DNA of 64,000 nucleotides from Variovorax paradoxus (GTDB taxonomy: Bacteria > Pseudomonadota > Gammaproteobacteria > Burkholderiales > Burkholderiaceae_C). Location of the stretch: contig NZ_LR743507.1 in assembly GCF_902712855.1 (NCBI RefSeq), forward strand, positions 2,466,001 through 2,530,000, written 5' to 3'. The stretch's first letter is position 1; every line of letters begins with the position of its first letter. The notes beneath the pieces are model-generated. The model ran no database searches, was not told the origin of the DNA, and saw nothing but the letters and a program-made list of their open reading frames with translations. The position numbers and the translations under genes were made by a program. This document shows, piece after piece, positions 43,711 to 51,225 of this stretch.

Positions 43711-44223
43711 ATGAAGACTGCTTCCCTCATTTTCCTGGCCGGTTCACTGCTCGCGCTGCCGGCGCTCGCGCAGGAGCGCGTCTGGCGTTGCGGCAATGAA
43801 TACACCAACAACGCCTCCATCGCCCAGCAGAAGGGATGCAAGCCGCTCGAAGGCGGCAACGTCACGGTCGTGCAGGGCACGAGGCCTTCGGGCGGTGGCG
43901 GCGGTTCGACGTCGTCGTCCTCGGGTTCGTCTGCAGCGCGTGCGCCGGCGGGCAGCCCGCGCGTCGAAGGCGTCGACCAGCGCGCCCGCGATGGCGAGGC
44001 GCGTTCGGTGCTCGAGTCCGAGCTCAAGAAGGCCGAGGCGCGCCAGGCCGAGCTGCAGAAGGAATACAACAACGGCGAGCCCGAGAAGCAGGGCAGCGAA
44101 AGCAAGAACTATCAGAAGTACCTGGACCGCGTCGCCGAAATGAAGGCCGAGCTGGCGCGCAACGAGAGCGATATCGCCGGCATCCGCCGCGAGATCGGCC
44201 GTCTGCCCGTCAAGCAGCCCTGA
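43711..44223 (+). CDS. Exported protein with coiled-coil C-terminus, unknown function
   Basis: 170 residues with a signal peptide (1-20, ending ALA). A short DUF4124-like N-terminal part with two Cys (WRCGNEYTNNAS, KGCKPLEGG) is followed by a Gly/Ser linker (about 60-75) and a charged helical stretch (about 95-165) likely to form a coiled coil. It lies 4 bases before ntrB and downstream of the glnA terminator, so it probably opens the ntrBC transcript. No nitrogen-related function can be inferred from the sequence. Confidence 0.78.
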   Translation: MKTASLIFLAGSLLALPALAQERVWRCGNEYTNNASIAQQKGCKPLEGGNVTVVQGTRPSGGGGGSTSSSSGSSAARAPAGSPRVEGVDQRARDGEARSVLESELKKAEARQAELQKEYNNGEPEKQGSESKNYQKYLDRVAEMKAELARNESDIAGIRREIGRLPVKQP

Positions 44224-44227
44224 TCAC

Positions 44228-45307
44228 ATGGTGTTCGGGAAGAAGGCGAACGGCGCCAACCTGCGCTTCAAGTCCTTCGACCTGCTGTCCACGCTGATCG
44301 CGGTGGTCAACGGCAACGGCTCCGTGCTGTTTGCCAACGCAGGCCTCGAGGACGCACTGGGCACATCGCGACGCACGCTCGAGGGATCGCAGTTCGGTGC
44401 CTGTTTCCACGAGCCGCAGGTGCTGCGCACTGCCATCGACGGCGCCAGCAGCAACGACTTCGCAACGCTGCGCTACGAAGCCTTCCTGCGTCGCGTCAAT
44501 CACGAGCTGATGCCGGTGCAGGTCACGCTGTCGCACGGCGACAGGAAGGGCGAGCTCATCATCGAGATGTCGCCGCTCGAGCAGCAGGTGCGCCAGGACC
44601 GCGAGGAGCGCCTCATCGACCAGGCGCAGGCCAACAAGGAACTCATCCGCAACCTCGCGCACGAGATCAAGAATCCGCTGGGCGGCATCCGCGGTGCGGC
44701 GCAGCTGCTGCAGATGGAGGTCGAGTCCCGCGACCTCATCGAATACACCCAGGTCATCATCCACGAGGCCGACCGGCTGCAGACGCTGGTCGACCGGCTG
44801 CTGGCGCCGCACCGGCGCCCGCACGTGGTGGGCGACGTGAACATCCACGAGGTGTGCGAGCGCGTGCGCTCGGTCATCCTGGCGGAATTTCCGCGCGACC
44901 TGCACATCGAGCGCGACTTCGACGTCTCGATCCCCGAGTTCCGCGGCGACCGCGAGCAACTCATCCAGGCCACGCTGAACATCGCGCACAACGCGGCGCA
45001 GGCGCTGGCCGAGCGTCGCGCCGCGGGCGATGCGCAGATCACTTTCAAGACGCGCGTGGCACGCCAGGTGATCTTCAACAAGCAGTGGTATCGACTGGCA
45101 CTGGAATTGCATGTCATCGACAATGGACCGGGTGTGCCGGACACGATCAAGGACCGCATCTTCTATCCGCTCGTCTCGGGCAGGGAAGGCGGGACCGGGC
45201 TGGGGCTGACGCTCGCGCAAACCTTTGTGCAGCAGCATCACGGCGTGATCGAGTGCGACAGCGTCCCGGGCCGAACCGATTTCAAGATATTGATACCGCT
45301 GCCCTAG
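44228..45307 (+). CDS. ntrB: Nitrogen regulation sensor kinase NtrB
   Basis: 359 residues without membrane segments. A PAS domain (about 15-110) precedes the phospho-acceptor helix NLAHEIKNPLGGIRGAAQL with His145, followed by the ATPase blocks NIAHNAAQA, DNGPGVPD and GREGGTGLGL. Through PII protein, NtrB phosphorylates or dephosphorylates NtrC according to nitrogen status. It lies 26 bases before ntrC. Confidence 0.94.
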   Translation: MVFGKKANGANLRFKSFDLLSTLIAVVNGNGSVLFANAGLEDALGTSRRTLEGSQFGACFHEPQVLRTAIDGASSNDFATLRYEAFLRRVNHELMPVQVTLSHGDRKGELIIEMSPLEQQVRQDREERLIDQAQANKELIRNLAHEIKNPLGGIRGAAQLLQMEVESRDLIEYTQVIIHEADRLQTLVDRLLAPHRRPHVVGDVNIHEVCERVRSVILAEFPRDLHIERDFDVSIPEFRGDREQLIQATLNIAHNAAQALAERRAAGDAQITFKTRVARQVIFNKQWYRLALELHVIDNGPGVPDTIKDRIFYPLVSGREGGTGLGLTLAQTFVQQHHGVIECDSVPGRTDFKILIPLP

Positions 45308-45333
45308 CGCAGCACCGGCAACAGAGGAGATGC

Positions 45334-46890
45334 ATGAAGCCGATCTGGATAGTTGATGACGACCAATCGATTCGCTTCGTGCTCGAGAAGGCTCTGCTGC
45401 GCGAAGACCTGCCCACGCGCAGTTTCACGAATACCCGAGAGGTGCTGGCCGCCCTCGAGCAGGCCGGCGACGACGAGCAGCAGGCGCCCCAGGTCCTGGT
45501 GAGCGACATCCGGATGCCGGGCGGCTCCGGGCTCGACCTGCTCGACAAGATCAAGGCCCGGCACCCCGGCCTGCCCGTCATCATCATGACGGCGTTCTCC
45601 GACCTCGACAGCGCCGTCTCGGCCTTTCAAGGCGGTGCCTTCGAATACCTGCCCAAACCCTTCGACCTGCCGCGTGCGGTCGAGCTCATCCGCCGCGCGG
45701 TCGACGAAAGCCAGCGCGAGGAAGTCGCGGAAGAACGTATGGTCGCTGCGCCCGAGATGCTCGGCCAGGCGCCCGCGATGCAGGACGTGTTCCGCGCCAT
45801 CGGCCGGCTCTCGCAGAGCAACGTCACGGTGCTCATCACCGGCGAATCGGGCTCGGGCAAGGAGCTGGTGGCGCGCGCGCTGCACAAGCACTCGCCGCGC
45901 GCCAACGGCCCGTTCGTGGCCATCAACACCGCCGCCATCCCGAAGGACCTGCTCGAGAGCGAGCTCTTCGGCCATGAGCGCGGCGCCTTCACCGGCGCGC
46001 AGACCATGCGCCGCGGCCGCTTCGAGCAGGCCGAGGGCGGCACGCTGTTCCTCGATGAAATCGGCGACATGCCCTTCGACCTGCAGACGCGCCTGCTGCG
46101 CGTACTCAGCGACGGCCACTTCTATCGCGTGGGCGGCCACAACTCGGTGAAGGCCAACGTGCGGGTCATCGCGGCCACCCACCAGGACCTGGAGCAGCGC
46201 GTCAAGCTCGGCGGCTTCCGCGAAGACCTGTTCCACCGTCTCAACGTGATCCGCCTGCGCCTGCCGGCCCTGCGCGAACGCGGCGAGGACGTGCCCGCGC
46301 TCACGCGCCACTTCCTGCAGGTCAGCGCGCGGCAACTCGGCGTGGAGCCCAAGCGCATTTCCGATGCCGCGCTGGCCAGGCTCGCGGCCTTCAGCTTCCC
46401 CGGCAACGTGCGGCAGCTCGAGAACATCTGCCACTGGCTGACCGTGATGGCGCCAGCCCAGCTGATCGAGGCCAAGGACCTGCCGCCCGAAGTGATGGCC
46501 GGCGGCGCCGCCGTCGATGCCCACGCCCATGCGGCGGAGAGCGCGGCCACGGCCCCTGCCGGAATGCCGCAGCAGGCCGTGGCGCCGCTGCCGGTGGCGG
46601 GCGTCGAGGCGCCATCGGCCACACACAGCGCACACGCCGCAGCCGACGCTCCGGAGGCTCCCGCCGCGGGCGGCGTCAGCAGCTGGGAAGGCGGCCTCGA
46701 GGCCGAGGCGCAGGCGCTGCTGGCGGCCGGGCGCACCGACGTGTGGGACGTGCTGTCGCGCCGCTTCGAGTCGCGCCTGATCCTCACGGCGCTGGCCAAT
46801 ACGCGCGGTCGCCGCATCGAGGCCGCGCAGAAGCTGGGCATCGGGCGCAACACCATCACCCGGAAGATCCAGGAACTCGGCATCGAATGA
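45334..46890 (+). CDS. ntrC: Nitrogen regulation response regulator NtrC
   Basis: 518 residues. Receiver domain (1-120) with phospho-acceptor Asp58 (VSDIRMPGG); AAA+ domain (about 142-385) with GESGSGKE, the sigma-54 contact GAFTGA and LFLDEIGDM; a Fis-type helix-turn-helix at the C-terminus (about 470-518; GIGRNTITRKIQELG). An Ala/Pro-rich linker of about 75 residues (390-465) separates the last two, longer than in enteric NtrC. GAGGAG precedes the ATG at 45334; open sequence upstream lies inside ntrB. It activates sigma-54 promoters such as glnA. Confidence 0.95.
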   Translation: MKPIWIVDDDQSIRFVLEKALLREDLPTRSFTNTREVLAALEQAGDDEQQAPQVLVSDIRMPGGSGLDLLDKIKARHPGLPVIIMTAFSDLDSAVSAFQGGAFEYLPKPFDLPRAVELIRRAVDESQREEVAEERMVAAPEMLGQAPAMQDVFRAIGRLSQSNVTVLITGESGSGKELVARALHKHSPRANGPFVAINTAAIPKDLLESELFGHERGAFTGAQTMRRGRFEQAEGGTLFLDEIGDMPFDLQTRLLRVLSDGHFYRVGGHNSVKANVRVIAATHQDLEQRVKLGGFREDLFHRLNVIRLRLPALRERGEDVPALTRHFLQVSARQLGVEPKRISDAALARLAAFSFPGNVRQLENICHWLTVMAPAQLIEAKDLPPEVMAGGAAVDAHAHAAESAATAPAGMPQQAVAPLPVAGVEAPSATHSAHAAADAPEAPAAGGVSSWEGGLEAEAQALLAAGRTDVWDVLSRRFESRLILTALANTRGRRIEAAQKLGIGRNTITRKIQELGIE

Positions 46891-46917
46891 AAAAGGCCCC
46901 TCGGGGCCTTTTTTTAT
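46891..46917. terminator. Bidirectional terminator between ntrC and the convergent lipoprotein gene
   Basis: AAAGGCCCC and GGGGCCTTT form a 9-bp stem, with A residues on the left and seven T on the right, directly after the ntrC stop. It can also serve the convergent gene ending at 46939. Confidence 0.9.
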
Positions 46918-46938
46918 GCCGGTTCGCGGGTGTCTTCG

Positions 46939-47475
46939 CTATCGGCTGCGTTGTCCGAGGGTCAGCGAGTCCAGCTGGAAGTTGCCGCTCTTGTCCCAGA
47001 GCCACGTGTCCACGTAGGTGTGGGCGCCCAGCTTTCCGGGGTTGGGCAGCGGCGACGTGGCCTTGATCAGCTCCGCGATCTTCGGCGGCACCTCGGGTGC
47101 ATGGCTCGGCGTGCGGCTGAAACCCACGCGCACCACCTTGCCGGTGGCATCGATGTCGGTCTCGACCACCACCACCGCGTAGACCAGCGGCGGGATCTTG
47201 CCCTTGTAGATGCGGCTGGCGTACTTGTTGTAGATGTGGCGCGCGCCGATCTTGCGGTAGGCCCGCACGGCCGGCGTCTGCGCCGTGATCAGCCGCACCG
47301 TGGCCACTTCGCGCCCGCTCGAGGAAGCCTCGTCCGCGGGCGATTCGGACGTGGACGAGGAGGCCCCTGCGCCGCCCTCCGCCTTGTCGGCGGACTTCAG
47401 CAGCGAACAGGCCGACAGTGCCAGTGCCGCCGCCAGCAGGGCGACGCGGCTGGCCGTGCGATGGAGCTTCGCCAT
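46939..47475 (-). CDS. Lipoprotein with TonB-like C-terminal domain
   Basis: 178 residues. The lipoprotein signal has lipobox LSAC with Cys23 and is followed by a Ser/Glu-rich linker (about 28-55). The C-terminal 110 residues (IPPLVYAVVVVETDIDATGK, VGFSRTPSHAPEV) resemble the alpha/beta TonB C-terminal fold by pattern, which is a tentative match. The start is ATG 47475, 4 bases after xthA. An upstream in-frame ATG (47496) overlaps xthA and is less likely. Confidence 0.7.
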   Translation of the reverse strand: MAKLHRTASRVALLAAALALSACSLLKSADKAEGGAGASSSTSESPADEASSSGREVATVRLITAQTPAVRAYRKIGARHIYNKYASRIYKGKIPPLVYAVVVVETDIDATGKVVRVGFSRTPSHAPEVPPKIAELIKATSPLPNPGKLGAHTYVDTWLWDKSGNFQLDSLTLGQRSR

Positions 47476-47479
47476 GGTC

Positions 47480-48265
47480 TCAGGCTCCCTGGTCAAGATC
47501 GAGCACCACCGGTGCGTGATCGCTGGGCTTTTCCCATTTGCGCGGCACGCGGTCGATGACGCAGCCCTTCACGCGCGGCAGCAGCGGCTGGCTCACGAGG
47601 ATGTGGTCGATGCGCAGGCCGCGGTTCTTCTGGTAGCCCAGCATGCGGTAGTCCCACCACGAGAAGCTCTTCTCGGGCTGCTCGAACATGCGGAAGCTGT
47701 CGGTCAGGCCCAGCTCGAGCAGCGCCTTGAAATGGTTGCGTTCCTCGGTCGTGTGGTGGATGGTTTCCTTCAGGCCCACAGGGTCGAAGCTGTCGCGGTC
47801 CTCGGGCGTGACGTTGAAGTCGCCCAGCAGCACCAGGTTCGGGTGTGCGGCCAGCTCTTGGCGCAGCTGGTCGTGCAGCGCCTCGAGCCACTTCATCTTG
47901 TAGGCGAACTTTTCCGAGCCCGGCGCCTGCCCGTTCACGAAGTAGCAGTTGACCACGCGCAGCGGACCGGAGGGCGTCTCGATGGTCGCCGCGATCACGC
48001 GCGACTGGTCGTCCGTGAAACCGCCGATGTTCTTCACCACGTCGCGGACCGGCGCGAGGCTCAGGATGGCGACGCCGTTGTAGGTCTTCTGGCCGAACAC
48101 CGCGGCCTCGTAGCCCGCGGACTTCAGGACCTCGAGCGGAAACTTGTCGTCCGTCATCTTGAGCTCCTGCAGGCAGAGCACGTCGACCGGGTTGGCAATG
48201 AGCCAGTCGAGCACGTGCTGCAGGCGCGCGGTGAGGGAGTTGACGTTCCAGGTGGCGATTTTCAT
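47480..48265 (-). CDS. xthA: Exodeoxyribonuclease III
   Basis: 261 residues of the exonuclease-endonuclease-phosphatase family. WNVNSLTAR at the N-terminus, CLQELK (metal-binding Glu), LLGDFNVTPEDRD and the final SDHAPVVLDL are the catalytic blocks. It acts as an AP endonuclease and 3'-5' exonuclease in base excision repair. The start MKIATWNVNS (48265) is family-standard; a longer open frame upstream has an unrelated Arg-rich leader. Confidence 0.94.
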   Translation of the reverse strand: MKIATWNVNSLTARLQHVLDWLIANPVDVLCLQELKMTDDKFPLEVLKSAGYEAAVFGQKTYNGVAILSLAPVRDVVKNIGGFTDDQSRVIAATIETPSGPLRVVNCYFVNGQAPGSEKFAYKMKWLEALHDQLRQELAAHPNLVLLGDFNVTPEDRDSFDPVGLKETIHHTTEERNHFKALLELGLTDSFRMFEQPEKSFSWWDYRMLGYQKNRGLRIDHILVSQPLLPRVKGCVIDRVPRKWEKPSDHAPVVLDLDQGA

Positions 48266-48429
48266 GTGGGCGGCGGTCTGTGCGAGGGCTGTCGGTGTGG
48301 CGCGGCGGCGTGGCATGGTTGCCCCGCCGGCCGTGCCGCGAAAGGAGTTCCGGCGCACATTCTGCCGCGCCCGCGGCCGGGCCCTGTATCAGACGGAGAC
48401 GCGTACGTCTACGCGCCCCCAACCCCGGT

Positions 48430-49953
48430 CTACAGCGCGATCACGTCCGGAATGGCCTTGTTCGCCTTGAAGCAGGACAGCGCCTCCATCTGCTTCCACG
48501 CCTGCAGCTGCGTGAAGTTGGTCTGGTACTCGATGTAGCAGCCTGTCAGCGCCTCGTCGATGATCTTGTCGGCGCGCTCGAACAGGATCTGGTTGTCTTC
48601 CAGGTCGCGGAAGTAGGTGCGCCAGGTGTCGCGCTCGCTGGAGCGTCCGAGCAGCGTGAGGTAGCTGGAATAGAAGAGCGAGTTGAACGCGCGGCCCAGG
48701 TTGTCCTGATACACGGTGAACTCGCCGCCGCCGCCCATGCCCACGCCCACCGTCACGTCGGCCTCGATGCCGAGCTTGGAGCCCCCGAAGGCCGACGACT
48801 CGAACTCGAGCGCGAACGAGGCGCCGACGCCGACCGACAGCGAACCCTTGGCCGTGCCCTTGATGATGTCGTAGCCGCACATGCGCAGCGACAGCGAGGC
48901 CTCGCCCTTGATGCGCGCGCCGGCGAAGGCTTCGGCCTTGAGCTCGAGCTTCACGCCGTCCACCGTGGCGCTGAACTCGACCTCGGCCGTGGCCATGGCG
49001 CCCGCGAAAGCCTCGGCGCTGGCCTCGATCAGGAAGATGTCGGCCACGTCGATGTTCGCGTCCACCTTGATCTTCACGCCCACCATCGCCTCGACGCTGC
49101 CCTTGACCGTGACGCCCTTGCCCTTCTCGTACGTGGCCTCGCCCTCGGCGCTGAGCGACGCGCCAGCGAAGGCCTCGGCCTTGAACTCGGCACGCAGCCC
49201 GGTGATCTCGAGCACGCACTCGCCGGTAGCCTTCACGCCGTAGCCCACCGAGGCCTCGGCCTTCACCGCCTTCTTGAACTCGTCGTTGGTCCAGGTCACC
49301 TTGCTGAACTTGCCGTTCTCGCCGCCGCGCATCAGTCCGGTCTCGATCTGGCTGCTGGTCTGCAGCCAGGGACGCGGGTCGCCGACACCGATCTTGCTCA
49401 GGTCCTTGCACAGCACGTCGAGGAACAGGCGCACCTTCGCCGGCTCGTTGTTGCCCATGTACTGCATCGACATCGACACATCGTCGATGTGCTCGGGGAA
49501 GTCGCGCAGGCCGTCGATCCAGTATTTGACCAGCTGCTTCTTGCGCACGATCAGCTCGCGCCGCGCCGCATTGATGGCCATCTTGTCGCTGATGGTCGCC
49601 AGCTCGTTGGGCAGGCGCACGTTGGGCATGTCGAGCATGCTGCCGAACTGGCGCTTGTACTCGTTGCTGAAGTCGTTCATCTTCTGCAGCACCTGCGCCG
49701 GCTCGGCCGAGTTCGTCCCGCGCGTGAGCTTCTCCAGCATCTGCTTGTAGACGTAGAGGAACTGCAGGAACTCCTGCGCCAGCACCTTGCGCTCCTTGCT
49801 CGACACGCCGCCGATCAGCTTGTCGAGCGTCTTGAGCCAGGCCTTGGTCTTGATGTTGAACTCCGGCGTGGGCAGTTCAGCCCAGACGACTTCGTACTTG
49901 TGCGTGAACTTGGCACTCGAGAGCGCATTGAACAGTGGAATGGAAGTGGCCAT
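48430..49953 (-). CDS. Repeat-rich protein of the type VI secretion locus, unknown function
   Basis: 507 residues, no signal peptide. Residues 1-215 are helical and charged. Residues about 230-400 hold imperfect repeats of about 27 residues built on AEAFAGA (259-265, 313-319, 340-346), with variants AEASVGY (232), VEAMVGV (287) and SSAFGGS (near 386), alternating charged and small residues as in amphipathic beta strands. A Gly-rich GVGMGGGGEF follows, then a helical tail. It is the last gene of the minus-strand T6SS run, 33 bases after tssA. It may be an effector, membrane-inserting protein or accessory subunit; no family is recognised. Confidence 0.8.
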   Translation of the reverse strand: MATSIPLFNALSSAKFTHKYEVVWAELPTPEFNIKTKAWLKTLDKLIGGVSSKERKVLAQEFLQFLYVYKQMLEKLTRGTNSAEPAQVLQKMNDFSNEYKRQFGSMLDMPNVRLPNELATISDKMAINAARRELIVRKKQLVKYWIDGLRDFPEHIDDVSMSMQYMGNNEPAKVRLFLDVLCKDLSKIGVGDPRPWLQTSSQIETGLMRGGENGKFSKVTWTNDEFKKAVKAEASVGYGVKATGECVLEITGLRAEFKAEAFAGASLSAEGEATYEKGKGVTVKGSVEAMVGVKIKVDANIDVADIFLIEASAEAFAGAMATAEVEFSATVDGVKLELKAEAFAGARIKGEASLSLRMCGYDIIKGTAKGSLSVGVGASFALEFESSAFGGSKLGIEADVTVGVGMGGGGEFTVYQDNLGRAFNSLFYSSYLTLLGRSSERDTWRTYFRDLEDNQILFERADKIIDEALTGCYIEYQTNFTQLQAWKQMEALSCFKANKAIPDVIAL

Positions 49954-49986
49954 GGCGTTGGATGCGTTGGGGTGGAACAGATGGCG

Positions 49987-51225
49987 TCAGGCGTCCTGCC
50001 GCACGCCGATGATCGAAAAGAAGCGGTTCAGGTCGCCGTCCTCGCGCAACACTTCCTGCATCAGTTGCGGCAGCGGCATGCGCCCCCATGCGACAGCACG
50101 GTTCACGAGGTAGGGCGTGGGGCTGTGCGGCTCTTCGCGCATCAGGTAGGCGGCGGCCAGCTCGAGCAGCTGGTAGGCCTCGGCGCGGCTGCCGATGCGG
50201 CCGTTCGCCGCGGCTTGCGGCAGTGCCGCCGGCGTGGGGGGGAGTGCGGGCGTGGCTTCGCTCATGTGGTGGTCGTCCATCGAGGTCGCGGAAGAAAGAA
50301 GGGACAGCGGCGCGGCAAGCGGCGCAGCCGGTGGCTCGGCGGCCCACGCCGGCGCGGGCTGGCCGCGCGGGTCGCGCTCCTGCAGCAGGCTGCGCAGGGC
50401 CTGGCGCATGCGTGCCAGCATCTCGGTGACCTTCGACAGGCTGGGCGCATCGGCGCCCAGGCGTTCATCGAGCAGCGCGCCCAGGCGGCGCCAGGCGTCG
50501 GCCGCCAGCGCCACGCGGTCGTCGAGCGCGGCCACCGCGTGCAGGTCACGCGCCGCGCGGTCGAGGATGTCCTGGCGCGACACCGTCTGTGCCGTCGGTT
50601 CCTCGGCTACTTCCTTGGCCTTCGACTTCGCATTGCCTGCGGGCGCGCTCGTACCGGCACCGAACTCGGTGGTCAGCGCGCGCTGCCAGTCGTTCAGGTT
50701 GATGAAGGGCGGCGAGAAGTCGGGCCACGCGAGCAGCGGCACCCGCATCAGCAGCACCTGCGCGAAGGTGTCGTTGGCCCACACGAAGGTGGCGGCGCGC
50801 ATGTCGGCGTCGTTGTCCTCGATGCGCGGATGCACCTCGTCCCAGAACTCGCGCGCGAGCCCTTCGAGGAGCCGCGTGCCCGCGAGAAGACCGTCGATCG
50901 CGTGGCGATGCATCCAGGCCTCGGTGAGCCAGGCAGCCACCTGCAGGTCCTTGCTGCGCCGTTGCAGCAGCTCGGCACACAGCATCTCGCAGGCGCGCCA
51001 GTCGGCCTTCTTCAGCGGGCGGGTCCATTCGCCCATCGGCAGGCTGGCGTCTTCCTCCATGCGTGCGTCGCGGATGCGTCCGTACACGGCGTCGTAGCGC
51101 AGTGCCGGCCCGCCGGGGCCGTCGATGTCCAGCGGCGCGAGGAAGGCCGCGAGATCGGGCGCGAAGCCGTTGGCGGCCTCGGCGTTCAGGGGAGCGAGCA
51201 GGGCGGCCATCAGGGCGTGCTCCAT
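49987..51225 (-). CDS. tssA: Type VI secretion system protein TssA
   Basis: 412 residues. An N-terminal ImpA_N domain (about 1-160; RYDAVYGRIRDARMEEDASLP is typical) is followed by a charged linker (about 195-215), a helical middle and a C-terminal helical part ending NRFFSIIGV. TssA caps the baseplate and coordinates sheath polymerisation. The start overlaps the tssM end by 16 bases. The C-terminal class (dodecamer type) cannot be settled by eye. Confidence 0.88.
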   Translation of the reverse strand: MEHALMAALLAPLNAEAANGFAPDLAAFLAPLDIDGPGGPALRYDAVYGRIRDARMEEDASLPMGEWTRPLKKADWRACEMLCAELLQRRSKDLQVAAWLTEAWMHRHAIDGLLAGTRLLEGLAREFWDEVHPRIEDNDADMRAATFVWANDTFAQVLLMRVPLLAWPDFSPPFINLNDWQRALTTEFGAGTSAPAGNAKSKAKEVAEEPTAQTVSRQDILDRAARDLHAVAALDDRVALAADAWRRLGALLDERLGADAPSLSKVTEMLARMRQALRSLLQERDPRGQPAPAWAAEPPAAPLAAPLSLLSSATSMDDHHMSEATPALPPTPAALPQAAANGRIGSRAEAYQLLELAAAYLMREEPHSPTPYLVNRAVAWGRMPLPQLMQEVLREDGDLNRFFSIIGVRQDA

